The notes under the pieces are model-generated. The model was given only the letters and a program-made list of their open reading frames with translations, ran no database searches and had not been told where the DNA came from. 32,909 nt of DNA from assembly GCA_964634755.1 (NCBI GenBank), contig CAZWJH010000017.1:1-32909 (forward strand), read 5' to 3'. Shown in pieces: positions 13,610-20,569 of the stretch. The DNA is from JALXDT01 sp964634755 (lineage in GTDB: Bacteria > Acidobacteriota > Aminicenantia > JAMOAD01). A program made the translations under genes and the position numbers. Each line of letters opens with the position of its first letter. The first letter of the stretch is position 1.

Positions 13610-14119
13610 ATGAAAAAAGTTTTACTTCTTACTTTCCTATTAATCATAATACTTTTTGCCTGTTACTTTTATCCGGAAAAAAAACTTTCTTCAAATACAA
13701 AAATTGACAAAATAATTGTAATTAAACACAAACACAAAATGTATGTATATTCAAAAGGTGAACTTCTTAAAACATATAAAATCTCCATCGGAAGAGCCAA
13801 AGGTAAAAAACATTTTGAAGGAGATAATAAAACTCCTGAAGGAAAATATTTTATTGATAGTAAAAGCCCCAAAAGCTCTTTTCATCTGAACTTGGGAATC
13901 TCTTATCCTAACAAAGATGACATTAAATATGCAAGAAACTTTGGAAAAAGCCCGGGAGGACTTATTAAAATACACGGATTAAAAAACGGATTGGGATTTA
14001 TAGGGAAGTTTCACAGATTATTTGATTGGACAAGAGGTTGCATTGCTGTAACTAATTGTGAAATAGAAGAGCTTTACAGAGCAACTTCAATAGGAACTCC
14101 TGTAATTATAAAAAAATAA
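13610..14119 (+). CDS. L,D-transpeptidase (YkuD/ErfK family)
   Basis: This 169-residue exported protein has an N-terminal hydrophobic anchor (residues 1-19) with Cys18 in LFAC, a possible but imperfect lipobox. A YkuD catalytic domain follows (about 32-169). The active site is His122 (IHGLKNG) and Cys144 in TRGCIAVTN, where the usual Ser before Gly-Cys is Arg. These enzymes form 3-3 peptidoglycan cross-links or attach proteins to the wall in the periplasm. It starts 9 bases after sufB without a clear ribosome-binding site, so expression may depend on translation of sufB. A functional link to Fe-S assembly is not evident; this may simply be neighbour read-through. Confidence 0.85.
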   Translation: MKKVLLLTFLLIIILFACYFYPEKKLSSNTKIDKIIVIKHKHKMYVYSKGELLKTYKISIGRAKGKKHFEGDNKTPEGKYFIDSKSPKSSFHLNLGISYPNKDDIKYARNFGKSPGGLIKIHGLKNGLGFIGKFHRLFDWTRGCIAVTNCEIEELYRATSIGTPVIIKK

Positions 14120-14130
14120 TCCCCATAATG

Positions 14131-14159
14131 TTGACATATTTTTTTTTCTTTAATAAGAT
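14131..14159 (+). promoter_or_regulatory. Promoter of the aconitase-type small subunit gene
   Basis: TTGACA (14131-14136) is followed after 17 bases by TAAGAT (14154-14159), a four-of-six match to TATAAT. The ATG lies at 14198 behind AAAGGAGGATAA. The spacer contains a run of nine T. Confidence 0.6.
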
Positions 14160-14197
14160 TGATTGGTAATAAATATTTGTTTCAAAAGGAGGATAAA

Positions 14198-14728
14198 ATG
14201 GAACTTATATTAAAAGGGAATATTTGGGTTTTAACAGATGAAAATGGTAACCTTATTGATGATATTGACACTGATCAAATCTATCACAATGCCCACCTTC
14301 ACATAACAGACATATATGAGATGGGAAAATATGCTCTCGGAAACTTAAAAGGATGGGAGGATTTTTCACAAAAGGCGAAGGCAGGTGATATTATTATCGC
14401 AGGAGCGAATTTTGGGGCAGGCTCTTCAAGACAGCAGGCTGTTGATTGCTTTAAAGCACTTGGAATTTCCGCTATAATCGCTGAATCCTTTGGAGCAATT
14501 TATAAAAGAAATGCTATAAATTCAGCCTTTCCCATTCTTACATTTGACAAAATAAGAGAAGCTTTAAAAAATGGAGAGCTACAAACAGGGCATAAAGCAG
14601 AGCTTAACCTTGAAACTGCTGAATTGAAAAATCTTACAAATAACAAAACATTCAAACTTAACCCCTTTTCCACAGTACAAAAGGATATATATTTAAAAGG
14701 CAGTCTTTTTAAAAATTATTCTGCTTAA
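14198..14728 (+). CDS. Aconitase/isopropylmalate dehydratase-family small subunit (swivel domain)
   Basis: The 176-residue protein is the swivel domain of a two-subunit hydro-lyase. Motifs are DDIDTDQIYHN near residues 19-29, IIIAGANFGAGSSRQQAVDCF (active-site loop with Ser-Ser-Arg) and AESFGAIYKRNAINSAFPIL. The loop reads GAGSSRQQA where leucine-pathway LeuD usually has GCGSSREHA, so it may belong to a homoaconitase or other branch. No large subunit with the 4Fe-4S cluster is in the window, so the substrate is undetermined. The ATG at 14198 is preceded by a textbook AAAGGAGGATAAA; a longer in-frame reading upstream lies inside the promoter. Its stop overlaps the convergent cupin stop (shared TTAA). 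Confidence 0.85.
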   Translation: MELILKGNIWVLTDENGNLIDDIDTDQIYHNAHLHITDIYEMGKYALGNLKGWEDFSQKAKAGDIIIAGANFGAGSSRQQAVDCFKALGISAIIAESFGAIYKRNAINSAFPILTFDKIREALKNGELQTGHKAELNLETAELKNLTNNKTFKLNPFSTVQKDIYLKGSLFKNYSA

Positions 14729-15003
14729 ATTTCAATATCCCCGAAATTATAGTGTTTTCTGACAGGTTCTTTAACATCCCAAGTGCAGGATAATCCTTTG
14801 GGAAATTGGACCAAATCCCCTTTCTCTATTTCAACATTACCTTCATCTGTTATCACAATAACTTTACCTTCAAGAAAATAGCAAGTTTCCGTATCAGAGT
14901 ACGACCAATCAAATTTTTGGACGTGTGAAGTCCAAGTTGGCCAGCTTTTAACATTTAATCTTTCAATATCCTCTTTCGTTGCTTTTTTCTTTATTATCTT
15001 CAT
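14725..15003 (-). CDS. Small cupin-domain protein
   Basis: This 92-residue single cupin resembles the DUF861/EutQ-like cupin_3 group. The beta-barrel part runs from about residue 25 to 85, with DTETCYFLEGKVIVITDEG as the first cupin motif and KGDLVQFPKGLSCTWDV as the second. Few metal-ligating histidines are present (no HxH in the first motif), so a metal-dependent enzyme is doubtful and ligand binding or sensing is possible. It starts 12 bases after purB behind AGGGAGGATAAG, the last gene of a lepB-barrel-purB-cupin unit. Its stop overlaps that of the convergent small-subunit gene by sharing TTAA, and no terminator is seen between them. Confidence 0.8.
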   Translation of the reverse strand: MKIIKKKATKEDIERLNVKSWPTWTSHVQKFDWSYSDTETCYFLEGKVIVITDEGNVEIEKGDLVQFPKGLSCTWDVKEPVRKHYNFGDIEI

Positions 15004-15015
15004 CTTATCCTCCCT

Positions 15016-16320
15016 CTAAAAGGATTTATCAGGAAAATTCTTTTTATAAATATAATTAATGTTTCTTAAAAAAGAGCTTACTGAGAATAGCTCATCTATC
15101 TCATCCTCATTAAGATACTTTCTAATATCTTCATCTTTTAGTATCAAATCTTTAAATTTTTCTTTTGTTCTCCAGCTTTTCATAGCATTTCTCTGTACCA
15201 TAAGGTAAGCATTTTCTCTTTTGACCCCTTTTTCAGCCAGTGCAAGAAGGACTTTTTGAGAGAAAATTAAACCATTCGTAAGATTAATATTTTTCTCCAT
15301 GTTTTCAGGGTAAACTAAAAGATTTTTAACAAGTTTTATTGCTTCTGAAAGCATAAAATCGAGAGTTATGAAAGAATCCGGAATAATCACCCTTTCAACG
15401 GAGCTATGGGAGATATCCCTTTCATGCCAGAGAGCATTGTTTTCAAGGACAGCAATAAGATTTCCCCTCAAAAGCCTTGCCATACCCGACAATCTTTCGG
15501 AATTTACAGGATTTCTTTTGTGAGGCATTGCCGATGAACCTTTCTGTCCCTTTGAGAAAAACTCTTCAGCCTCCAAAACCTCCGTTCTCTGAAGATGTCT
15601 TATTTCAACAGCTATTTTCTCAAGAGTTGTCCCCGCAATTGCAAGAGCTGATAAAACTTCAGCATGCCTGTCCCTTTGAAGGACCTGCGTTGAAGCTTTT
15701 GAAGGAGTAAGCTCAAGTTTTCTAAGAGCAATCTCTTCAACCTTAGGAGTTATGTGAGCATAGGTTCCCACTGCCCCTGCAATTCTTCCCACTGATATTG
15801 ATTTTTCCGCTGCTTTTAGTCTCTCAAAATTTCTTTCCATCTCATTTTTCCAGATCAAAAACTTTAATCCGAAAGTAACAGGCTCTGCATGAATCCCATG
15901 GGTCCTCCCTATTTGAGGAAGGTTCTTGTATTTCAATGCCTTTTCTTCAAGAGCCAAAATAAGCTCTTCATATTTTGGTTTTAAAACATATATGGCTTCT
16001 TTTATTAAAAGAGAAAGAGCAGTATCAACAACATCATAAGAGGTCATACCATAATGAACAAAACGGGAATCATTTCCAACAAATTCCGAAACAGAGGTTA
16101 AAAAAGCTATAACATCATGTTTTACCTCTTTTTCAATCTCCTCAATTCTATCAACCGAAAAATCCGCATTCTCTTTTATCCTATTTAAGGCATCATCAGG
16201 AATAACCCCCAATTCATTCCAGGCTTCACAAACAGCCAATTCAACTTTAAGCCATGTTCTGTACTTATTTTCTTCACTCCACACATTACCCATTTTCTCA
16301 AGGGTATATCTTTTAATCAT
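15016..16320 (-). CDS. purB: Adenylosuccinate lyase
   Basis: This 434-residue cytoplasmic enzyme splits SAICAR and adenylosuccinate with release of fumarate in purine synthesis. The fumarase/aspartase signature is GSSAMPHKRNPVNSERLSG. Other typical blocks are SRFVHYGMTSYDVVDTA (substrate His/Thr/Ser region) and GRTHGIHAEPVTFGLKF (general-acid His loop). Length is normal for the short bacterial form. GAGAGGTG precedes the ATG. It sits 10 bases after the outer-membrane barrel gene, an unusual operon partner, and no other purine genes are in the window. Confidence 0.96.
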   Translation of the reverse strand: MIKRYTLEKMGNVWSEENKYRTWLKVELAVCEAWNELGVIPDDALNRIKENADFSVDRIEEIEKEVKHDVIAFLTSVSEFVGNDSRFVHYGMTSYDVVDTALSLLIKEAIYVLKPKYEELILALEEKALKYKNLPQIGRTHGIHAEPVTFGLKFLIWKNEMERNFERLKAAEKSISVGRIAGAVGTYAHITPKVEEIALRKLELTPSKASTQVLQRDRHAEVLSALAIAGTTLEKIAVEIRHLQRTEVLEAEEFFSKGQKGSSAMPHKRNPVNSERLSGMARLLRGNLIAVLENNALWHERDISHSSVERVIIPDSFITLDFMLSEAIKLVKNLLVYPENMEKNINLTNGLIFSQKVLLALAEKGVKRENAYLMVQRNAMKSWRTKEKFKDLILKDEDIRKYLNEDEIDELFSVSSFLRNINYIYKKNFPDKSF

Positions 16321-16330
16321 AAAACACCTC

Positions 16331-17491
16331 TCACAATTGAAATGATAAGGAAAATTCCAACCTGCTTCCCTTTATATGCGTCATAGGAGACTCACTTCCG
16401 AAGGTAAATTCTGTTTTACCGAAAAGGTATCTGTAATCAACCTTTAGGAAGATATTTTTATATACAATTGTCAATGCACCCCTTAATGAATAAAGTTTGG
16501 GTGCTTCCGAATTTTGATTTAATATGAAATACTTTTCCTTACCAAATGAAAGGTCAATAAGCTGAACAAAAATATTATTTAAAATAATAGATGTACCCAA
16601 TTCATACATATTCCACTTTGTATTATCCACTTCCTTAAATGTATATGTATCATCCTCATCATAAAGATATATGTTTTTTTCTGTAAATCTATAATTTCCA
16701 TACAATATTACTCTTTTAAGATCAATTTTGCCCCCAAAAATAAAAGGGATACCAACATACCAGCTATAATCAGAGCTTGTGGTTCCTGAATCATTTTTTG
16801 TGCTAATCATATAAGAGCCTGATATGTTTTTAGGGATAAATCCAAAGAGATGAAGAGCTTTCCAAGGGATTAATTCAAAGTAAATATATTTGTAAACACC
16901 AGTTAACTTTTCTGTTGTAAAAGAATAAGTCTCAGTAATTTCCCTATTATCTTCTATTCTTTCCACGGATGAGTTAGTATTATTCCCGAAAACTCTTCCG
17001 TAAGCAGCTCCTATATTTAAAAATTTCCAGGGAGTAAAATATATGTAAATCTGATAATACCTCTCTCCCTCCCCTACATTGTTTGAAAATAAATACTTTT
17101 TCCCATCATATTCATAGGAAACTTCTCTATCAAACACAGGAAAGAATGAACCAAGTGTTAGATTTATTCCCATTGAATTATTACCGAATATCAGGTTTAT
17201 TTTTTCAGGTAGCTTTCTCGTAGCTTTCCAATTAACCGAAGTGTATGAACTCAAAACATCAAAATCCTGAGAAATACTTTCTGAAATATAGCTGATTCTA
17301 AAGTAACCACTGAATGCTTTTGGAGAACTGTAAAAGCTTCTGAATTCATTAACAAATTTCAGATTTGAATTAAAATCTCCATGATAAAATTCATAAAGCA
17401 GAATTTCGTCATAGGAAAATGAAATCCCCCCCAAAAATAAGAGAAAAAGGAGGACAAAAACTATTTTATTAATTTTAATGTTCTTTTCCAT
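16331..17491 (-). CDS. Predicted outer-membrane beta-barrel protein of unknown function
   Basis: The 386-residue protein starts with a signal peptide (KINKIVFVLLFLLFLGGISFS, cleavage probably around residue 26). It continues as a series of amphipathic, aromatic-rich strands with alternating patterns, and ends LEFSLSFQL, a C-terminal beta-signal-like strand recognised by the BAM complex. No enzyme motif or close family was recognised. The start overlaps the end of lepB by 31 bases and lacks a separate ribosome-binding site, so translation may be coupled to lepB, whose product processes signal peptides such as this one. An alternative is a periplasmic beta-rich protein; the terminal strand favours the outer membrane. 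Confidence 0.72.
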   Translation of the reverse strand: MEKNIKINKIVFVLLFLLFLGGISFSYDEILLYEFYHGDFNSNLKFVNEFRSFYSSPKAFSGYFRISYISESISQDFDVLSSYTSVNWKATRKLPEKINLIFGNNSMGINLTLGSFFPVFDREVSYEYDGKKYLFSNNVGEGERYYQIYIYFTPWKFLNIGAAYGRVFGNNTNSSVERIEDNREITETYSFTTEKLTGVYKYIYFELIPWKALHLFGFIPKNISGSYMISTKNDSGTTSSDYSWYVGIPFIFGGKIDLKRVILYGNYRFTEKNIYLYDEDDTYTFKEVDNTKWNMYELGTSIILNNIFVQLIDLSFGKEKYFILNQNSEAPKLYSLRGALTIVYKNIFLKVDYRYLFGKTEFTFGSESPMTHIKGSRLEFSLSFQL

Positions 17492-18192
17492 CTTGTTTTA
17501 GTAAAAATGTGAAGTAAAGAATTGATCATATTTTTTATTTGATTCCCCGTACCTTTCACTAAGTATTGTCTGCTCGATGCTTTATAACTCCAATATATTA
17601 TCCACGGTCTCCCCTTTATATAAGATCTTTTTAAAGGTCCCCAATATCTACTATCAAGGGAATTATCTCTGTTATCCCCCATAACAAAATAATAGCCTTC
17701 CGGTATCCTATCAATCTGAAAATTATCCCTTCTTATATAATCTTCAAAAATAGTGTTTTCCTTTGAGTAAATATTTTTATCTTTATGATAAACATAGGGC
17801 TCTTTTAATGGAATTCCATTTATCAAAACTTTTTTATTTACTATTCTAAGGCTTTCACCCGGAAGCCCGATTGTTCTTTTTACAAAATCCTTTGTAGGAT
17901 CTTCTGGAAACCTGAAAACAACTATATCTCCCCTTTCAATATCTTTTATAGGAAGAATCTTCTTCTCCCAGCTAAAAATTGTAGGAGCATAGATAAATTT
18001 GTTTACAAAAAGGTGATCCCCTATTAAAAGCGTATCTTCCATTGAACCTGTAGGGATCAAAAATGATTGAGCAACAAAGGTTATGACAAAAAACACATAA
18101 ATTGCAGTTTCGACAATAAGCTCAAAGTACTCTCTTACAAAACCGTGCTTTTTCTCTTTCTTTTTTTCTTTTTTCTCTCTTTTAAAAACCAT
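17461..18192 (-). CDS. lepB: Signal peptidase I
   Basis: The 243-residue inner-membrane serine protease removes signal peptides from exported proteins. A very basic N-terminus precedes one transmembrane helix (about 23-41). The catalytic dyad is Ser50 in PTGSMEDTL and Lys105 in FVKRTIGLPGE; the GDNRDNSLDSRYWG box follows. The C-terminal 40 residues are basic and poorly conserved. There is no ribosome-binding site before the ATG. The best promoter (18198-18226) lies so close that the transcript should begin at the start codon, suggesting a leaderless message. It is the first gene of the lepB-barrel-purB-cupin unit and is divergent from the DUF507 pair. Confidence 0.95.
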   Translation of the reverse strand: MVFKREKKEKKKEKKHGFVREYFELIVETAIYVFFVITFVAQSFLIPTGSMEDTLLIGDHLFVNKFIYAPTIFSWEKKILPIKDIERGDIVVFRFPEDPTKDFVKRTIGLPGESLRIVNKKVLINGIPLKEPYVYHKDKNIYSKENTIFEDYIRRDNFQIDRIPEGYYFVMGDNRDNSLDSRYWGPLKRSYIKGRPWIIYWSYKASSRQYLVKGTGNQIKNMINSLLHIFTKTRWKRTLKLIK

Positions 18193-18197
18193 AGTGA

Positions 18198-18226
18198 ATG
18201 GTAAATGATTTTTAAAAATTGGTCAA
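18198..18226 (-). promoter_or_regulatory. Promoter of the lepB unit, predicted leaderless
   Basis: On the minus strand TTGACC (18226-18221) and TACCAT (18203-18198) have 17-base spacing. Only five bases separate the -10 box from the lepB ATG at 18192, so transcription would begin at about the A of the start codon. Confidence 0.5.
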
Positions 18227-18295
18227 GCAGGAAGTAAGACTAACTTAAAAATACTTCAACTTCAATAATCTTATCCCCGAAAATTAAAAGTCACC

Positions 18296-18324
18296 TTGTT
18301 TTTTAGGGGATTTTGAACTATAAT
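18296..18324 (+). promoter_or_regulatory. Promoter of the DUF507 pair, predicted leaderless
   Basis: TTGTTT (18296-18301) and a perfect TATAAT (18319-18324) are spaced by 17 bases. The ATG begins at 18333, eight bases after the -10 box, leaving a leader of about two bases and no ribosome-binding site. Confidence 0.65.
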
Positions 18325-18334
18325 ACGGTATTAT
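18320..18334. repeat. 15-bp palindrome across the -10 box and start codon of the first DUF507 gene
   Basis: ATAATAC and GTATTAT are perfect reverse complements about a single central G (18327). The element overlaps both the TATAAT box and the first two bases of the ATG. A protein bound there would block transcription; it may also be chance. Confidence 0.45.
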
Positions 18335-18611
18335 GAGATTAGTAAGTAACCAAATTAATCATATGGCTTTTGTTATCGTAAGAGATTTAATCAAAAAGGG
18401 ATTAATCACAGCAGAAGACAGAAATGAACTCACAGATAGAGTGGCAAAGGTGATAGAAGCGGATTTAAAAAAGGAAGAGGAACTTGAGGAAGAGGTAAAG
18501 GAATTACTTCTTCAATATTCTGAAAAGATGAGAAAGGAAAATGTGGATTACGGAGAAATGTTTCGAAAGATAAAAACCATGCTTGCAAAAGAAAGGGGGA
18601 TAATTTTATGA
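18333..18611 (+). CDS. DUF507 family protein (first of pair)
   Basis: The 92-residue protein is a highly charged, all-helical member of the DUF507 family, whose function is unknown. It opens MRLVSNQINHMAFVIVRDL and has an acidic-basic middle, KKEEELEEEVKELLLQYSEK. DUF507 genes commonly occur in tandem pairs in diderm anaerobes and thermophiles, as here. The ATG is the only sensible start and is almost at the transcription start predicted from the TATAAT box. Its stop overlaps the next start (ATGA). The two products probably form a heteromer (inference). They lie just upstream of tRNA-Leu and the trigger factor-protease genes. Confidence 0.88.
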   Translation: MRLVSNQINHMAFVIVRDLIKKGLITAEDRNELTDRVAKVIEADLKKEEELEEEVKELLLQYSEKMRKENVDYGEMFRKIKTMLAKERGIIL

Positions 18612-18898
18612 GATATGGGTTTTCACTTGATCGGATATCTCACATTGCAAAGCAGATAATAAAAGAATTTTATGATGATGATGGAGTTGAAATTTACACT
18701 GATGATTATACATTAATCAGAGCAATAAGAGAATCCATTGAAAAAGAGCTTGAATTTTATGAGGAATTAAGAGAAAAGGCAAAAGAAAAGATTCTGTCTC
18801 AAAAGAAAAACATTCCCGAAGGAAGTAGAGAGTGGGATCTTTTAGTAAACAAATACTTTAATGAAGAGATTGATAAATTAGAGAAGATATTCGATTAA
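18608..18898 (+). CDS. DUF507 family protein (second of pair)
   Basis: This 96-residue helical protein is a paralogue of the preceding gene (compare FSLDRISHIAKQIIKEF with VSNQINHMAFVIVRDL). The ends are charged and the middle is rich in Glu and Lys. It is translated from an ATG overlapping the upstream stop, with AAAGGGGGATAA as ribosome-binding site inside the first gene. Function is unknown. A coiled-coil partner role with the first protein is possible. A new promoter for tRNA-Leu follows after 24 bases, without a visible terminator. Confidence 0.88.
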   Translation: MRYGFSLDRISHIAKQIIKEFYDDDGVEIYTDDYTLIRAIRESIEKELEFYEELREKAKEKILSQKKNIPEGSREWDLLVNKYFNEEIDKLEKIFD

Positions 18899-18921
18899 TT
18901 CCTTGAACAGCAGTCAAAGAG

Positions 18922-18950
18922 TTGACAACTTAATAAAATAATGCTATTTT
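18922..18950 (+). promoter_or_regulatory. Promoter of tRNA-Leu and the tig-clp-lon genes
   Basis: TTGACA (18922-18927) and TATTTT (18945-18950) are separated by 17 bases. Transcription would begin near 18957, about 11 bases before the mature tRNA end. Confidence 0.7.
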
Positions 18951-18967
18951 TCAATGCATTTTTAAAA

Positions 18968-19052
18968 GCGAAAGTGGCGGAACTGGCAGACGCATCGGAC
19001 TTAGGATCCGGTGGGGATTTTCCCTGTGGGGGTTCAAGTCCCCCCTTTCGCA
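18968..19052 (+). tRNA. tRNA-Leu, anticodon TAG
   Basis: An 85-base cloverleaf with a long variable arm. The acceptor arms GCGAAAG (18968-18974) and CTTTCGC (19045-19051) pair perfectly; the discriminator base is A (19052). The anticodon loop CTTAGGA is closed by CGGA/TCCG, with anticodon TAG at 19002-19004, reading CTN leucine codons. The T-loop GGTTCAAGTCC is typical, and a class II variable arm (GGTGGGGATTTTCCCTGT) fits leucine. CCA is not encoded. The tRNA ends 14 bases before the trigger factor ATG, and the ribosome-binding site of tig starts three bases after it, so the tRNA is very likely cut from the same transcript. Confidence 0.97.
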
Positions 19053-19066
19053 TTTAGGAGGGTTTA

Positions 19067-20566
19067 ATGGAAGAAAAAAAACAAAAAGATGAAGAAAAAA
19101 AGGAAGTAAAAAAAGAAACTAAAAAAGTGTCAAAAGAGGTAAAAAAGCAAGAAAAAGATGAAGAAAGCCTTAAAATTAAAGAAATTGATAAAGCTCTTTC
19201 AAAGGAAGAGAAGCTTGAAATAAGTGATTCTGAAATCGAAGATATGCTCACAGAAAAAGCTAAATCTTACAGAGGAAAGGTTAAAATCAAAGGTTTTAGA
19301 CCGGGGAAAGTCCCAATTGATTATATTAAAAGATACCTCTCCAAGGAATTATTAAATGAAACCATTGATGAAATTGTAAATCAAAAGATTAAAGAAATTC
19401 TCTCAAAAGAGAAAAATTTAGCCACATACCCCAATGTTTCAAAGGATTATGAAAAGGGAAAGGGACTTACCCTAAAAATTCAGTATGAAGTACTCTCAGA
19501 TTTTGATCTTGGTGATTATAAAAACATAGAAATTGAAGATGTTGAAGTAAAAGTTACAAAAGAGGATATTGACAAAGAGATAGAAAGATTAAGACTTCAG
19601 GTTGCTGAAGTCTTACCGCTCGAAAAAGGGAAAGAATTAGATGAGGAAACAATAATAGATTTCGAATTCCAAATTAAAAACCCGAACACTGGCAAGTGGA
19701 TGAAGAAGGAGACTTTAAAAGATAGAAAAGTAAAAGACCAAACTTTCATGGGAGTAAATGAAAAACTATTGGGAATGAAAGTGGGGGAGGAAAAATTCTT
19801 TAAAGGTAAGATCCCAGAAGAACTTGAATCCAAAAACTTTGCTGGAAAAGAGACAGAAGCTCGAATTAAGATTTTAAATGCGAAAAAAATCAAACTTCCG
19901 GAGATAAATGATGATTTTGCAAAATCTTTGGGAGAATACAATACCCTGAAAGAATTAAAAGATAAAATAAAAGAGGCCCTTGAAAACAGAAAAAAAGAGG
20001 AAAGAAAGTATCTTTTAGGAGAGAGGGTGCTTTCAGAGATAGAAAAGAATGTAGAATTTGGAGTCCCTGTCAGTTTTATCTTTCAAGAGATGAATGCACT
20101 TTTCAAACAGGGGTTAAACCTTGACCCAGCGACATCTTTAAAAGTTTCAAGGGAAAATATCAAAAAAATCTTTATAGTTGAAAAGATAGCAAAGGAAAAC
20201 AAGATAGAAGTAAATGATCAAGATATAGATAAATATGTTGAAGAGCAAGCAAAATCTTACGGAGTTCCGCCTCAGATTTTTAGATCCTATTTAAAAGATG
20301 ATCACTTAAGTGAAATTAAGCATCAAATTTTAAGAAATAAAACCATAGAATTTCTTTCTGAAAATGCTAAGATAAAAGGAAAAACAAAAAAAGCTTCAAG
20401 CAAAAAAGCTGAAGGGGAAAAGAAAAAAACTACTAAAAAGGCCTCAACTTCGACACAAACAAAGAAGACAAAAACACAGACAACAAAAAATAAAACTGCT
20501 TCAAAAACAAAAACAACAAAAAAAGCCGAAAATAAAACAAAAGAGACAAAAAAGAAAAAGGAGTAA
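19067..20566 (+). CDS. tig: Trigger factor with lysine-rich N- and C-terminal extensions
   Basis: The 499-residue ribosome-associated chaperone and prolyl isomerase helps nascent chains fold. The ribosome-binding loop is KIKGFRPGKVP (about residues 73-83). A peptidyl-prolyl isomerase (FKBP-like) domain spans about 165-255, and the helical arms and cradle follow (about 260-430). Residues 1-35 are almost entirely Lys and Glu, replacing the usual first strands of the ribosome-binding domain. The last 65 residues (435-499) are Lys/Thr/Ala/Ser-rich, with 27 lysines, like a histone H1 tail. Normal trigger factors have about 430-450 residues. AGGAGGGTTTA precedes the ATG. It heads the tig-clpP-clpX-lon run directly behind tRNA-Leu. 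Confidence 0.93.
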   Translation: MEEKKQKDEEKKEVKKETKKVSKEVKKQEKDEESLKIKEIDKALSKEEKLEISDSEIEDMLTEKAKSYRGKVKIKGFRPGKVPIDYIKRYLSKELLNETIDEIVNQKIKEILSKEKNLATYPNVSKDYEKGKGLTLKIQYEVLSDFDLGDYKNIEIEDVEVKVTKEDIDKEIERLRLQVAEVLPLEKGKELDEETIIDFEFQIKNPNTGKWMKKETLKDRKVKDQTFMGVNEKLLGMKVGEEKFFKGKIPEELESKNFAGKETEARIKILNAKKIKLPEINDDFAKSLGEYNTLKELKDKIKEALENRKKEERKYLLGERVLSEIEKNVEFGVPVSFIFQEMNALFKQGLNLDPATSLKVSRENIKKIFIVEKIAKENKIEVNDQDIDKYVEEQAKSYGVPPQIFRSYLKDDHLSEIKHQILRNKTIEFLSENAKIKGKTKKASSKKAEGEKKKTTKKASTSTQTKKTKTQTTKNKTASKTKTTKKAENKTKETKKKKE

Positions 20567-20569
20567 AAA

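Noticed and set aside
14102..14197. Upstream in-frame extension of the aconitase-type small subunit
   Set aside because: The extra codons fall between the promoter and a perfect ribosome-binding site and match no family N-terminus.
19054..19251. Long antisense open frame opposite the start of trigger factor
   Set aside because: It is rich in Ser and Phe, as expected for the complement of Lys/Glu codons, and lacks a ribosome-binding site; similar shadows occur opposite several genes.
19597..19941. 114-residue antisense frame opposite trigger factor
   Set aside because: Composition mirrors the coding strand and no family features or initiation signals are seen.
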